DNA of 64,000 nucleotides. Source: Alkalicoccus urumqiensis (GTDB lineage Bacteria; Bacillota; Bacilli; Bacillales; Salisediminibacteriaceae). The DNA is taken from contig NZ_PVNS01000001.1 in NCBI RefSeq assembly GCF_002993335.1, forward strand, positions 186,001 to 250,000. The letters are read 5' to 3'. Below are positions 36,454 through 45,406 of the stretch, piece by piece (position 1 is the stretch's first letter; every line of letters starts with the position of its first letter). Under the pieces are notes generated by a model. The model saw nothing but the letters and a program-made list of their open reading frames with translations. It ran no database searches and was not told where the DNA came from. The position numbers were made by a program, and so were the translations under genes.

Positions 36454-38421
36454 TTACTGAATGCTTCCCCCGGCATCGAGGTACCTGGCGTTCATTTCCT
36501 GAACGAATTGATTCGTGATTGCTTCATCGTGAATAAACAGCATGTTCTCATCATTCACGTTATTGCCGTTGTTGCTCCAGTTCGTCGCTCCCATGATGAC
36601 CGTCGGATCGCTGTCAGTATCGGCATCGATCACCATCGTTTTGCTGTGGAGCTTCCGGCTTTCATTATCTTTATACACCGGCGCCTCGTTGGCCCAGCGG
36701 ATGTTCGGATTGTTCTCACTTTCCTGAGCGGCTTCCTCCCCGCGCATTTCGATACTGGCCGACCACCACTGATTCCAGAAGCTTGAGTCGTAGACGCCCT
36801 TCACATCAAACCCAGTCCGCTCGCCGACATTATCTTCATACGAATTTTCCCATTTATACTTCAGTTCATCCACGAGCGCCTGATCGCTCCATGCAAAGAT
36901 AGTGAACAGAGCGCTGTAGTCCGCTTCTTCTTTCACGTACTCTGTCATCGTTCCGACAGCGTTATCCGACGGGGAAAAATAACTCTGCACCGGGACACCG
37001 TCGACATCGATCTGGTGAACCGTGTTGTCTTCTTTTCTCGTGTTAAAGTTGGAAACTGCCGGGTCCGGCTGCATTCCCTCACTTCCCCACATTTCATTAA
37101 ATTCTGTTGTATAAATACCAGCAAGCTCCGGCCAGTTGATTTCTACCACGTGCTGTTGGTTGCCACCCAGAACCCCGTTCTCCATATTCTCTTCTGTCCC
37201 GTACAACCCGGTCACGGTAAAATTCCAGCTGCCGGTAAAGACCCATTCCTCATCAATTACGGCAAATTTGTTATGCATCTGCGTGCCGACACTGTAGTAG
37301 GAATCCTCACCTTTTTCTTCTCCTTCCACAAACAGACGGCCGGTTTCTTCCCCATTGCCGACTCCCACCGTCACTTCGTCGATATCCGTTACCGCCGGCA
37401 GATCATATTCCGCCCGTTTCGTACTGTCCTCCACGGCAAACATCGGGGACTCGGAAAACACCTCGACGTCATCAGTCGTGCCGATTTCGCCATCCGCGCC
37501 GCGGACAAGCTGTTCTAATAGAAGGCGCATCGTTTCATACCGCTCTTCGTAATGAGGATCATCCGCATCCTTCGCATCTGCGATCACCCGCACATCAATG
37601 CCGTCTGCCGCACGCTCCGTCAGCGTATCGATAATCCCCGGGAGATTGATTTCATATGTCTGAAGATCAATCGACGTTTCTGCTTCGTTCAGCCGTTTAA
37701 TCAGACGATCCTCTAAGTTCACGTTATAATTCGCTTCATTTCCCTCCGAGGAAAAGGACGTGTCCGCGCACTTGTTAAAGTAAACGTTTATCGCGCCCAG
37801 GTCTTCAGATACCTGATTCAATGTTTCCGTCGTATTTGTACAGTTTACCTGCGCCGCGTCTTCAGAGGAGGCTGCTGTGTTTTCTCCGCCCGGTGTGCCT
37901 AAACCGGCAGAATAATCTGTTTCTGCATCGGTCCAGTTTTCGGAGTCGGTTCCCGGAGCGGAAGCATCCACCCTTGCCATCGCCGCTTTCGTGGCATTGT
38001 CACCGGCGTGCCAGTCATCCACTTCATCTTCCAGGCCGCCGTCGTCTCGGCGGAGTTCTATGTACTCTCCTGTATTGCCCAGGTTGCCGGTGTAAATCAA
38101 GTCTGCCTGTGCATCCGGTACACTGCTGTCATCGGTCCGCTCCAGCAGGTAATATCCGCCTGCTTCAATGCTTCCTTCCAACTCCACAGCCGGTGTTCCG
38201 TCCTGCGCTTCCAGCGTCCAGCCGTCCAGCGATACTGCTTCTGATCCGGGGTTGTACAGTTCCATCCATTCGTTGGTGTAGCTCTCTGTTGTCCCCATCC
38301 ATGCGATTTCATTAATGACGACCGGCGCGGCCGCTTCTGCCTGCTCTCCGGGGATAACCGGCACGAGCAGGACCGCTGCCAGAAACGCAGCCGCTGACTT
38401 CTTCCATCCAGATCCTCTCAT
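36454..38421 (-). CDS. Secreted phospholipase-D-like protein with lamin-tail domain
   Basis: The product has 655 residues. A signal peptide (KKSAAAFLAAVLLVPVIP, cleavage near AEAA) is followed by a lamin-tail domain (VINEIAWMGTTESYTNEWMELYN, about residues 35-150) and a PLD region with two HKD motifs: HNKFAVIDE (His383) and HSKTMVIDA (His592), each followed by a GSWN or GATNWSNNG loop. The spacing between them is long for a compact PLD. Such proteins may cleave phosphodiesters in lipid or DNA outside the cell; the substrate is unknown. The mature protein is very acidic. The ATG at 38421 follows AAGGGAG; the ATG at 38469 is rejected. Confidence 0.85.
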   Translation of the reverse strand: MRGSGWKKSAAAFLAAVLLVPVIPGEQAEAAAPVVINEIAWMGTTESYTNEWMELYNPGSEAVSLDGWTLEAQDGTPAVELEGSIEAGGYYLLERTDDSSVPDAQADLIYTGNLGNTGEYIELRRDDGGLEDEVDDWHAGDNATKAAMARVDASAPGTDSENWTDAETDYSAGLGTPGGENTAASSEDAAQVNCTNTTETLNQVSEDLGAINVYFNKCADTSFSSEGNEANYNVNLEDRLIKRLNEAETSIDLQTYEINLPGIIDTLTERAADGIDVRVIADAKDADDPHYEERYETMRLLLEQLVRGADGEIGTTDDVEVFSESPMFAVEDSTKRAEYDLPAVTDIDEVTVGVGNGEETGRLFVEGEEKGEDSYYSVGTQMHNKFAVIDEEWVFTGSWNFTVTGLYGTEENMENGVLGGNQQHVVEINWPELAGIYTTEFNEMWGSEGMQPDPAVSNFNTRKEDNTVHQIDVDGVPVQSYFSPSDNAVGTMTEYVKEEADYSALFTIFAWSDQALVDELKYKWENSYEDNVGERTGFDVKGVYDSSFWNQWWSASIEMRGEEAAQESENNPNIRWANEAPVYKDNESRKLHSKTMVIDADTDSDPTVIMGATNWSNNGNNVNDENMLFIHDEAITNQFVQEMNARYLDAGGSIQ

Positions 38422-38704
38422 CGTAACACTCCCTTTCTGTAAAATGGCAGCAGAAAAGCGAAGGTCCATTTTCTGCCTTTCCTCTATATTTTACTTTCAT
38501 AAAGGAACAAACGATCGTTTCCACTTCAGGCAGATGAAATTATGTTCAATGATGAATTCAGAAAATTTCAACTATATAAAATACTACGATGCTGTTCACA
38601 AGTTTGTCAATACTTGTCGAAAATTAGTTCTTCCTCCTCGTTCTTTTCCCTGCCTTATTTCTCCCTCGTTCCCTAAATCAACCCCCCCGCACTTCAACGC
38701 AGAA
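38422..38704. other. Intergenic gap, nothing beyond possible promoters
   Basis: The stretch between the PLD-like gene start and the glmM terminator holds no supported frame, RNA or 21-bp array. An AT-rich part near 38550-38600 may contain the PLD promoter, but no clear hexamer pair stands out. Confidence 0.4.
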
Positions 38705-38739
38705 ATCCCGCAGTGCCGGTGGACCGGCTGCTGCGGGAT
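38705..38739 (-). terminator. Terminator of glmM
   Basis: Stem ATCCCGCAG/CTGCGGGAT with an inner CCGG/CCGG pair, eight bases past the glmM stop, then TTC on the minus strand. Confidence 0.75.
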
Positions 38740-38746
38740 GCACATT

Positions 38747-40114
38747 CTATTCGAGGGAGCCGAGCTCCTGCTTAACGATCGTTACGACTTTATCCACGTA
38801 CGTGTCGCACACTTCTTCACTCGGTGCTTCGGCCATGACACGGACGAGCGGCTCGGTGCCGGAAGGGCGGACGAGAATACGGCCTTCGCCCTGCATTTCC
38901 TGTTCGACGGCGCGGATTTCATCAGCAATGACGGTGCTGTTGTACAGCTCATGCTTGTCCTGCACGCGCACGTTTACAAGCTTCTGCGGATACTTCGGCA
39001 CTTCTGCGGCCAGTTCAGACAGCTTCATGCCGCTTGCTTTGACGATCTGCACGAGCTGCAGTGCAGAAAGCAGGCCGTCTCCGGTCGTTGTATGATCCAG
39101 GAAGATGATATGCCCGGACTGTTCGCCGCCGAGGCTGTACCCGCCGCTGCGCATTTCCTCCATCACGTAGCGGTCGCCGACAGCGGTCTGTTTTGTTTCA
39201 ATACCTTCGCGCTCCAGCGCTTTATACAGACCAAGGTTACTCATCACGGTTGTGACAAGCGTGTTGTCCTTCAGGCGTCCTTTTCCGGACAGGTACTTCG
39301 CGCAGATATACAATATTTTATCACCGTCAACGAGATCACCGTTTTCATCCACCGCAATCAGGCGGTCGGCATCGCCGTCAAACGCAAGTCCGATATCGGC
39401 GTTTTTCTCCTTCACGAGGTCCATGAGCGGCTCCGGATGCGTCGATCCGACACCATCATTAATGTTTACACCGTTCGGCTTGGAGCCGATGCAGTGAATA
39501 TGGTCGGCTTCCAGATCGGCAAACAGGTGATTTGCGAGCGGCGAAGCGGCACCGTGGGCACAGTCAATCGCAATGCTCAGTCCGGAGAAATCCGTTTCTA
39601 CCGTCTGCTTCAGGTAATGCAGGTACTTCTGTCCGCCTTCAAAATAGTCATTGACGATACCGATGTCCCCGCCGGTCGGACGCGGAAGGTCGTCTTCCAT
39701 GTCATCCTCCTGATGCAGCAGCTTTTCAATTTCATCCTCCTGCACATCGAGCAGCTTAAACCCGTCGGATCCGAAAAACTTAATGCCGTTATCCTCCACC
39801 GGATTGTGCGATGCGGAAATCATTACTCCTGCATCGGCACTCAGCGCTTTCGTCAGAAACGCCACACCCGGCGTGGTGATCACACCCAGACGCATTACTT
39901 CCGCACCGATGGACAGAAGTCCTGCCACGAGGGCATTCTCCAGCATCGGTCCGGAAATGCGGGTGTCGCGGCCGATCAGAATCTTCGGCTTATCCGTTTC
40001 CTTCGCCTTCGTTAACACATAGCCGCCAAAACGGCCCAGCTTAAAAGCAAGCTCCGGAGTTAACTCCGTATTCGCCTTTCCGCGTACACCGTCCGTTCCA
40101 AAAAACCTTCCCAT
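38747..40114 (-). CDS. glmM: Phosphoglucosamine mutase
   Basis: The product has 455 residues. It starts [15 protein letters not shown], has the phosphoserine loop MISASHNP with Ser102, the metal loop DGDADR and the C-terminal [12 protein letters not shown]. It turns glucosamine-6-phosphate into glucosamine-1-phosphate for UDP-GlcNAc synthesis. It lies downstream of cdaA and ybbR, the conserved Firmicute order in which c-di-AMP synthesis and GlmM are linked; GlmM is known to bind and inhibit CdaA. Confidence 0.98.
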   Translation of the reverse strand: MGRFFGTDGVRGKANTELTPELAFKLGRFGGYVLTKAKETDKPKILIGRDTRISGPMLENALVAGLLSIGAEVMRLGVITTPGVAFLTKALSADAGVMISASHNPVEDNGIKFFGSDGFKLLDVQEDEIEKLLHQEDDMEDDLPRPTGGDIGIVNDYFEGGQKYLHYLKQTVETDFSGLSIAIDCAHGAASPLANHLFADLEADHIHCIGSKPNGVNINDGVGSTHPEPLMDLVKEKNADIGLAFDGDADRLIAVDENGDLVDGDKILYICAKYLSGKGRLKDNTLVTTVMSNLGLYKALEREGIETKQTAVGDRYVMEEMRSGGYSLGGEQSGHIIFLDHTTTGDGLLSALQLVQIVKASGMKLSELAAEVPKYPQKLVNVRVQDKHELYNSTVIADEIRAVEQEMQGEGRILVRPSGTEPLVRVMAEAPSEEVCDTYVDKVVTIVKQELGSLE

Positions 40115-40135
40115 AGCATGAATCGCTCCTTCACT

Positions 40136-41527
40136 TTACTCTTCTTCAGAGTCTTCGTTTTCCTGGCTCTCTTCTGCCGGTTCTTCGTCTATATTTTCCG
40201 AAGATGCTTCATTGGTTTCATTGGTATCGTTGGTATCGTTGGTCTGAACATCATTGTCACCGGTATCTTCTGTTTCCGGCTCGTTGAGCGCTTCTCCGTT
40301 CAGCAGGACGACGCTCACTTCCATGCCCTGCTGCGGAAAACGGACATCCTGCGGTCCCCGGATCTCCAGCGGCACATTGTACGCCCCGGCACCGTAGTCT
40401 GTCAAATCCAGTACGGCTTCAAAATCACTGCGGCTGACACGGTCCAGAACGCTCTGACCTGCCTGGATCTGCAGGTCGATTTCCCCGTTTACAAGCGCAG
40501 GGAATTCCACGTCCAGACCGCTGGCCACACCGGTTACCGTTACCGGAAAGCCACTGTATTCGCGCTCTTCCTCGCCGGTTGTATCGACATTCACGGTTAC
40601 TTCCTCGGGTTCCACCTGCTCCATGCCTTCAGGAACCGGCACCGTGGTTTCATAGCTTGTATCTCCATCCAGCTCGGATAAATCAACGTCTTCGAGATCG
40701 ATGACGGAAAGCTCATTGAGCTCCGTGACCGGTCCAAATACCTGCACAGCCGGCGGCTCAAGTGTGATCGAGCTGATCGCTGTGCCTTCCGGCGGATCGC
40801 CGGTGCGGCCGATCCGGAGCGGCACTTCCTTATTCGGACTCGTAATCGGCACCGTCACATCGACAGCCGGCGGGTTCGTTTCCGCCTCCAGTGCGTTGCC
40901 GCTGCTGTCATAGACAACGACTTCCACCGATTCCGTAAATGTCTCTTCCCTTCCGGATACATCCACATTCACGCTCGCGCCGGCGATCTGATCCAGCACC
41001 CCTTCCGCTGCCGTAATATCAACGGTGGAAGGCTCCGTTTCCGGTTCGCCGGTCATGTACCCTTCAGCGAGATCCTCTTCATTTTCCAGATTCACTTCCA
41101 CCGGTACGGAAGAAGTCATCCGCTCCTGCAGCGTGACATCCACCGTCAATGGAACAATCGACACACGGACATCGTTTGGAAACCCGCTGTGCTGAATCCG
41201 CTCATAGTGGACTCCGGCCTCTCTTCCGCGGAGGTCGATAAACACTTCCTGCTGCGTCTGGGTGACCTGCGAATACGTCAGCACGTTCTGCGGCCCCCGG
41301 AGAAAAACCTGCACCGTCTCCGGTGCATCCGTCAGAACGAACCGTTCTTCGTCATAATAAATGTTGAGCGGGACTTCCTCCAGCACGCGTTCGCCTTCGG
41401 TCACTCCCGGAATACCGCCGGCCTGATTCATCTGCTGATTTTCGATATTGACCATCAGAAACAGAAGAACTGCAATAACAATGGAAGCCAGCTTAATGAA
41501 CCAGCTTTTATTGAAAAGTTTATCCAT
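40136..41527 (-). CDS. ybbR: YbbR-domain regulator of CdaA (CdaR)
   Basis: The product has 463 residues: an N-terminal membrane anchor (WFIKLASIVIAVLLFLMVNIE) and an external part with about four YbbR repeats (for example VQVFLRGPQNVLTYSQVT and AVLDLTDYGAGAYNVPLEI), ending in an acidic low-complexity tail rich in Glu, Asp, Asn and Thr. CdaR modulates the diadenylate cyclase CdaA. Its start overlaps the cdaA stop region by eight bases, so translation is coupled. Confidence 0.93.
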   Translation of the reverse strand: MDKLFNKSWFIKLASIVIAVLLFLMVNIENQQMNQAGGIPGVTEGERVLEEVPLNIYYDEERFVLTDAPETVQVFLRGPQNVLTYSQVTQTQQEVFIDLRGREAGVHYERIQHSGFPNDVRVSIVPLTVDVTLQERMTSSVPVEVNLENEEDLAEGYMTGEPETEPSTVDITAAEGVLDQIAGASVNVDVSGREETFTESVEVVVYDSSGNALEAETNPPAVDVTVPITSPNKEVPLRIGRTGDPPEGTAISSITLEPPAVQVFGPVTELNELSVIDLEDVDLSELDGDTSYETTVPVPEGMEQVEPEEVTVNVDTTGEEEREYSGFPVTVTGVASGLDVEFPALVNGEIDLQIQAGQSVLDRVSRSDFEAVLDLTDYGAGAYNVPLEIRGPQDVRFPQQGMEVSVVLLNGEALNEPETEDTGDNDVQTNDTNDTNETNEASSENIDEEPAEESQENEDSEEE

Positions 41528-42338
41528 TTTTGCGGCCTCCCCACTGCCAGCGGGAAGAGGAGCTGTTCCCTTCCCGTTTCAGAAGTTCGTTTTCCAGAAA
41601 TGTCCGCAGTCCATCTTCCTCCAGGTTCCGGTGAAGTTCGCCGTTTTTCGTCACAGATATGCCGCCGGTTTCCTCTGAGACAGCGATCGTCACGGCATCG
41701 GTTACTTCACTCAGACCGAGTGCTGCGCGGTGCCGGGTGCCGAGCTCCTTGGAGATGAACGGATTTTCCGACAGCGGCAGGTAACAGCCGGCTGCCATAA
41801 TTTCGTTCTGCTTCATAATCACTGCGCCGTCATGAAGCGGCGTGTTCGGGATAAAGATATTGATGAGAAGTTCCGACGTCAGCCGGGCATGCATCGGGAT
41901 GCCGGTTTCAATGTAATCGTTCATGCCGGTCTCACGCTCCAGGGCAATCAGGGCCCCGATCCGCCGTTTACCCATATAGTTGCAGGCGTTGATAATATGC
42001 TCGATCTGCTGCCGCACCTCTTCTTCATCCGCGGTGGAACTGGACTGGAAAAAGCGGCCGCGGCCGAGCTGTTCCAGCGCCCTCCGGAGCTCCGGCTGAA
42101 AGATGATAATAATGGCCAGCAGTCCGTATGTAACCGCCTGCTGCATAATAAACTGCAGTGTATTCAGGCCGAAAAAGCCGCTCAGAAACCACACGACGAG
42201 TATGACGGTAATTCCTTTAACGAGCTGAACCGCGCGGGTGCCGCGGATAATCATAATTAATTTATAGATAACAAACGCGACCAGCGACACATCCACGATG
42301 ATCGCCAGGGCACGCAGTAATGTAAGGTCTTCCCACAT
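41520..42338 (-). CDS. cdaA: Membrane diadenylate cyclase CdaA
   Basis: The product has 272 residues with three N-terminal membrane helices and a DAC (DisA_N) domain. The catalytic motifs are DGAVI (Asp170) and the RHR motif at residues 202-204 (GTRHRAALG). It makes the essential messenger c-di-AMP, which controls potassium uptake and wall homeostasis. It is first of the cdaA-ybbR-glmM unit. A leftover acidic/basic C-terminus (GNSSSSRWQWGGRKNG) is normal for the family. Confidence 0.96.
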   Translation of the reverse strand: MWEDLTLLRALAIIVDVSLVAFVIYKLIMIIRGTRAVQLVKGITVILVVWFLSGFFGLNTLQFIMQQAVTYGLLAIIIIFQPELRRALEQLGRGRFFQSSSTADEEEVRQQIEHIINACNYMGKRRIGALIALERETGMNDYIETGIPMHARLTSELLINIFIPNTPLHDGAVIMKQNEIMAAGCYLPLSENPFISKELGTRHRAALGLSEVTDAVTIAVSEETGGISVTKNGELHRNLEEDGLRTFLENELLKREGNSSSSRWQWGGRKNG

Positions 42339-42381
42339 GGCGTTTCCTCCACCCTGTCATTTTGCTTGGCACACGGTGTTT

Positions 42382-42387
42382 ATTATA
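42382..42387 (-). promoter_or_regulatory. -10 box of the cdaA promoter
   Basis: TATAAT on the minus strand, about 45 bases before the cdaA start. A -35 box is not clear. Confidence 0.45.
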
Positions 42388-42523
42388 TCATACGTGCAGC
42401 AGCGGAACGGACGGAAATCCGCATATTTTCGTGACAGAAAACGGGTTTTCTTCTGCTCTGCTGTTCGGTGCCTTTTGGAGAAAACAAAAAAAGAAACGGA
42501 CGGAAGGTCAGGCGCCGTATATG

Positions 42524-43168
42524 TTACCGGCTGTCCTCATTCTCCGTGCCGTTTCCAGAAAAAGAAAATGCATCTTTCATAAAATCTTTGATTTCGTACC
42601 AGAGCCACTCCATCGATTCGTCAATTTCTTCAATCTCTCCGCTGATCCGGGCTGTAGAAGCCTGCAGGTGCTGACCGTTGATAATGACAACATCTCCGGT
42701 CACTTCTCCGTTCACTTCCACGCTGCCGTTACGGACGACGAGATCACCTTCGACGACGGCATCTTCCGGCACGACCACCATATTCTGCGACTCATCTATC
42801 AAGTACTGCCCGCTTCCTTCCACGCTGACCGTTTCCTCTCCGCCCATGACAGAGGAGAGACTGATCAGGAAGACAAGGAAAAACGTAGCTGCTGTAATCA
42901 CCATTGGATGACGGCGGATCCATGTTTTCCATTGACGGCGCTTCGGCTGCTTCGGCAGGCTCTTCATCACCTGATCGGTAAATCCTGCCGGCGCCTCTAA
43001 ACGCGCCATACTTCGAAGCCGGGCAACAGCCGTGCTGCACTCATCTACGTAGCTCCGGCACTCCGGGCATTCCTGAAGGTGCCTCTCCAGCTGTTCCGCT
43101 TCCCGCGTCGTCATTTCTTCATCTAAATACGTATCGATCAGCGTACGCTGTTCTCTGGAGCAAGCCAT
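42524..43168 (-). CDS. rsiW: Anti-sigma-W factor RsiW
   Basis: The product has 214 residues. The N-terminal zinc-binding anti-sigma domain has His30, Cys34 and Cys37 (HLQECPEC) plus Cys3, one membrane helix (VITAATFFLVFLISLSSVMGG, about 88-108) and an external domain with a beta-helix-like repeat (VVPEDAVVEGDLVVRNGSV). It holds SigW inactive until proteolysis by site-1, RasP and Clp proteases under envelope stress. The ATG at 43168 has AAAGGAG; the in-frame ATG at 43231 lies inside the sigW stop region and is rejected. Confidence 0.95.
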   Translation of the reverse strand: MACSREQRTLIDTYLDEEMTTREAEQLERHLQECPECRSYVDECSTAVARLRSMARLEAPAGFTDQVMKSLPKQPKRRQWKTWIRRHPMVITAATFFLVFLISLSSVMGGEETVSVEGSGQYLIDESQNMVVVPEDAVVEGDLVVRNGSVEVNGEVTGDVVIINGQHLQASTARISGEIEEIDESMEWLWYEIKDFMKDAFSFSGNGTENEDSR

Positions 43169-43196
43169 CTGCCTCCGACTCCTTTCCCCCCCTGGA

Positions 43197-43754
43197 TTAT
43201 CCGAGCCGCTTCCGGAGCGCTTCCCGTCCACGGTGAATCCGGGTCTTTACCGTTGCTACCGGGAGATTCATCACCTCGGCAATTTCTTTCAACGATAAGT
43301 CTTCGATATATTTCAATATGACCGCCGTCCGGTATTTCGGCGGGAGCTGCATAATTTCGTCCTGCACCCATTCCTGCATCTCCAGCTTCACGATCTGTTC
43401 CTCCGGAAGAGGCGTTTCATCGGCAAACTGGGAATGATAGTCCAGATTTTCGGTACCGCCGACGCGGTCCTCCAGGTTGAAATCAGGCTTCTTCTTACGT
43501 ATACGATCAATAGCCAGGTTGGTTGCAATCCGGTAGATCCACGTGGAGAATTTCCGGTTTTCATCATACGAGTCCAGATTCGTATACGCACGAAGAAACG
43601 CCTCCTGGGATACATCCTGTGCTTCGTGCACATTTCCAAGTATCCGGTAGGCGACATGGTACACCCGGTCCTTATACAATTCCACCAGCTCTGCGAAGGC
43701 CTCCTGGTTACCGCCCTTCACTTCGCGCACTATTTTTTTGACGACGATATCCAT
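43197..43754 (-). CDS. sigW: ECF sigma factor SigW
   Basis: The product has 185 residues. Region 2 is clear (DVSQEAFLRAYTNLDSYDENRKFSTWIYRIATNLAIDRIRKKK in parts) and region 4 carries the helix-turn-helix LKEIAEVMNLPVATVKTRIHRGREALRK. SigW directs the response to wall-active antibiotics, alkali and membrane stress, which would matter in an alkaliphile. It is followed by rsiW and preceded by a matching SigW promoter. Confidence 0.97.
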   Translation of the reverse strand: MDIVVKKIVREVKGGNQEAFAELVELYKDRVYHVAYRILGNVHEAQDVSQEAFLRAYTNLDSYDENRKFSTWIYRIATNLAIDRIRKKKPDFNLEDRVGGTENLDYHSQFADETPLPEEQIVKLEMQEWVQDEIMQLPPKYRTAVILKYIEDLSLKEIAEVMNLPVATVKTRIHRGREALRKRLG

Positions 43755-43788
43755 TCTCTACCCCCCGCTTCGCTGCGGTGTTTCTGTT

Positions 43789-43815
43789 TACGTCCGTCCC
43801 TATCCGCAGGTTTCA
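43789..43815 (-). promoter_or_regulatory. SigW autoregulatory promoter
   Basis: On the minus strand TGAAAC (43815-43810), a 17-base spacer and CGTA (43792-43789) match the ECF SigW consensus, 35 bases before the sigW start. Confidence 0.85.
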
Positions 43816-43995
43816 TAAATCACCAATTAATTTTATCATTCCCCCTGTAAAATTACAGCAGTTCCAGGATATCTATTTTTCCTAATTTTAGCATTTTGAA
43901 ATAGTACAAACGATGATTGATGAAACCCCGCAGCCACTGACCGTCCGGAAGGTAATGGCTGCGGCAGAGATGGGGCTGAAGCGGCCGTCTGAAAA

Positions 43996-44166
43996 ACGTC
44001 CACTTCTGGCAGGAATTTGTATCACAACTCTCCGCCGGACGTTCGTAAAGCACGGAGCAGCGTCCGTAACCAGGACATCGACGTGCCCTTCGTTAAAAGG
44101 CATCACAACTCCGCTTGAAACGTTCACAGCTCCAGCAGAAGGTCCTTTTCTTCCGAAAAAGGTGCA
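43996..44166 (+). repeat. Class C 21-bp-period array, copy C2
   Basis: Words: ACGTCCA (43996), TTGTATC (44017), ACGTTCG (44039), GCGTCCG (44060), ACGTGCC (44081), GGCATC region (44098), ACGTTCA (44120), AGGTCCT (44140), AGGTGCA (44160). Steps 21, 22, 21, 21, 17, 22, 20, 20 follow those of C1 almost one for one. It lies between the sigW promoter and the end of the tRNA operon. Confidence 0.7.
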
Positions 44167-44188
44167 CTTCCTCCCTGCTTCAGGGAAC

Positions 44189-44227
44189 AAAAAAACACCC
44201 GGAACGGAATTCTCTCGTCCCAGGTGC
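44189..44227 (-). terminator. Terminator of the 5S-tRNA operon
   Basis: On the minus strand CACCTGGGACG pairs with CGTTCCGGGTG (two wobbles), followed by TTTTTTT. Confidence 0.85.
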
Positions 44228-44238
44228 TTGTGTATGTA

Positions 44239-44314
44239 TGGTGGAGCCTAGCGGGATCGAACCGCTGACCTCCTGCGTGCAAAGCAGGCGCTCTCCCAGC
44301 TGAGCTAAGGCCCC
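44239..44314 (-). tRNA. tRNA-Ala (anticodon TGC)
   Basis: Cloverleaf with acceptor GGGGCCT/AGGCTCC including the G3-U70 pair that marks alanine tRNA, anticodon loop TTTGCAC, T-arm GGTTCGATCC and encoded CCA. Last gene of the operon. Confidence 0.97.
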
Positions 44315-44324
44315 AAAAAAAAAA

Positions 44325-44400
44325 TGGTGAGCCATGGAGGATTCGAACCTCCGACCCTCTGATTAAAAGTCAGATGCTCTACCAACTGAGCTAATGGCTC
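44325..44400 (-). tRNA. tRNA-Lys (anticodon TTT)
   Basis: Acceptor GAGCCAT, anticodon stem CTGAC/GTCAG-type with loop TTTTTAA, T-arm GGTTCGAATCC, encoded CCA. Confidence 0.97.
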
Positions 44401-44454
44401 ACATGCTGTCTTTACAGACAGGTGAAACGTGCATTCTTTTTTCAAAAAAGAAAA

Positions 44455-44529
44455 TGGCAGGGCTAGCAGGATTCGAACCTGCGAGTCACGGAATCAAAAT
44501 CCGATGCCTTACCGCTTGGCTATAGCCCT
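44455..44529 (-). tRNA. tRNA-Gln (anticodon TTG)
   Basis: Acceptor AGGGCTA/TAGCCCT, D-arm ATAGCCAAGCGGTAAGGC, anticodon loop with TTG, encoded CCA. It starts with A1-U72. Confidence 0.95.
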
Positions 44530-44537
44530 ATACGTTG

Positions 44538-44613
<76 letters not shown>

Positions 44614-44615
44614 AC

Positions 44616-44690
44616 TGGTGACCCGTACGGGATTCGAACCCGTGTTACCGCCGTGAAAGGGCGGTGTCTTAACCACTTGACCAACGGGCC
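44616..44690 (-). tRNA. tRNA-Glu (anticodon TTC)
   Basis: Acceptor GGCCCGT/ACGGGTC, D-arm TGGTCAAGTGGTTAAGACA, anticodon loop CTTTCAC, T-arm GGTTCGAATCC, encoded CCA. Confidence 0.96.
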
Positions 44691-44696
44691 GGAAAA

Positions 44697-44772
44697 TGGA
44701 GCTTCCTAGCGGGCTCGAACCGCTGACCTCATCCTTACCATGGATGCGCTCTACCAACTGAGCTAAGGAAGC
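44697..44772 (-). tRNA. tRNA-Thr (anticodon GGT)
   Basis: Acceptor GCTTCCT/AGGAAGC, anticodon stem CATCC/GGATG with loop ATGGTAA, encoded CCA. Second threonine tRNA of the cluster; with the TGT isoacceptor it covers ACC/ACT and ACA/ACG. Confidence 0.95.
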
Positions 44773-44776
44773 ATAA

Positions 44777-44851
44777 TGGCTCCACAGGTAGGATTCGAAC
44801 CTACGACCGATCGGTTAACAGCCGATTGCTCTACCACTGAGCTACTGTGGA
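44777..44851 (-). tRNA. tRNA-Asn (anticodon GTT)
   Basis: Acceptor TCCACAG/CTGTGGA, anticodon stem ATCGG/CCGAT with loop CTGTTAA, encoded CCA. First tRNA after the 5S gene. Confidence 0.96.
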
Positions 44852-44864
44852 TCAATCAGAATCG

Positions 44865-45093
44865 GCGACCTGCGGCGCATCTCTGCGGCAGCTTCGCTCT
44901 GTCCCGTTCCTCACGTATCCTCATACGCTCCGGACGGTCCTTCGCCTGCTTTCTTGACCTGCTTGCATCTCCCCGATTCTTCAGGGCGCGACCTGCGGCG
45001 CATCTCTGCGGCAGCTTCGCTCTGTCCCGTTCCTCACGTATCCTCATACGCTCCGGACGGTCCTTCGCCTGCTTTCTTGACCTGCCTGCATCT
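44865..45093. repeat. 106-bp direct duplication between 5S and tRNA-Asn
   Basis: 44865-44970 and 44988-45093 are identical at all but one position (T/C at 44964 versus 45087 region), with a 17-base spacer and a 123-base period. Both contain CGACCTGCGGCGCATCTCTG. The unit lies inside the 5S-tRNA transcript and has no supported reading frame. Confidence 0.95.
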
Positions 45094-45193
45094 CTGGTGA
45101 AATCCGGGATACATGCTTTTTTCAGAAGTACTTTTCCGCGTCAGCTGAAACGTGGAAAAATGGGTTATGTGCCTTCTAAGTAAAAAAGAAAGA

Positions 45194-45311
<118 letters not shown>

Positions 45312-45335
45312 CGTTGTCCGAGTCGGACATTTTGT

Positions 45336-45365
45336 ATAATACTATATTTCGATGGCTTTTTGCAA
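45336..45365 (-). promoter_or_regulatory. Promoter of the 5S-tRNA operon
   Basis: On the minus strand TTGCAA (45365-45360), an 18-base spacer and TATTAT (45341-45336) place a start about 18 bases before the 5S gene. Confidence 0.65.
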
Positions 45366-45406
45366 GAGATACTGCAAAAAAGTTTTTCTTCTTCTTTTTC
45401 CTTCAT

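Noticed and set aside
44776-45183. Frame of 135 residues with an internal repeat
   Set aside because: It reads through tRNA-Asn and the 106-bp duplication on the strand opposite to the transcript.
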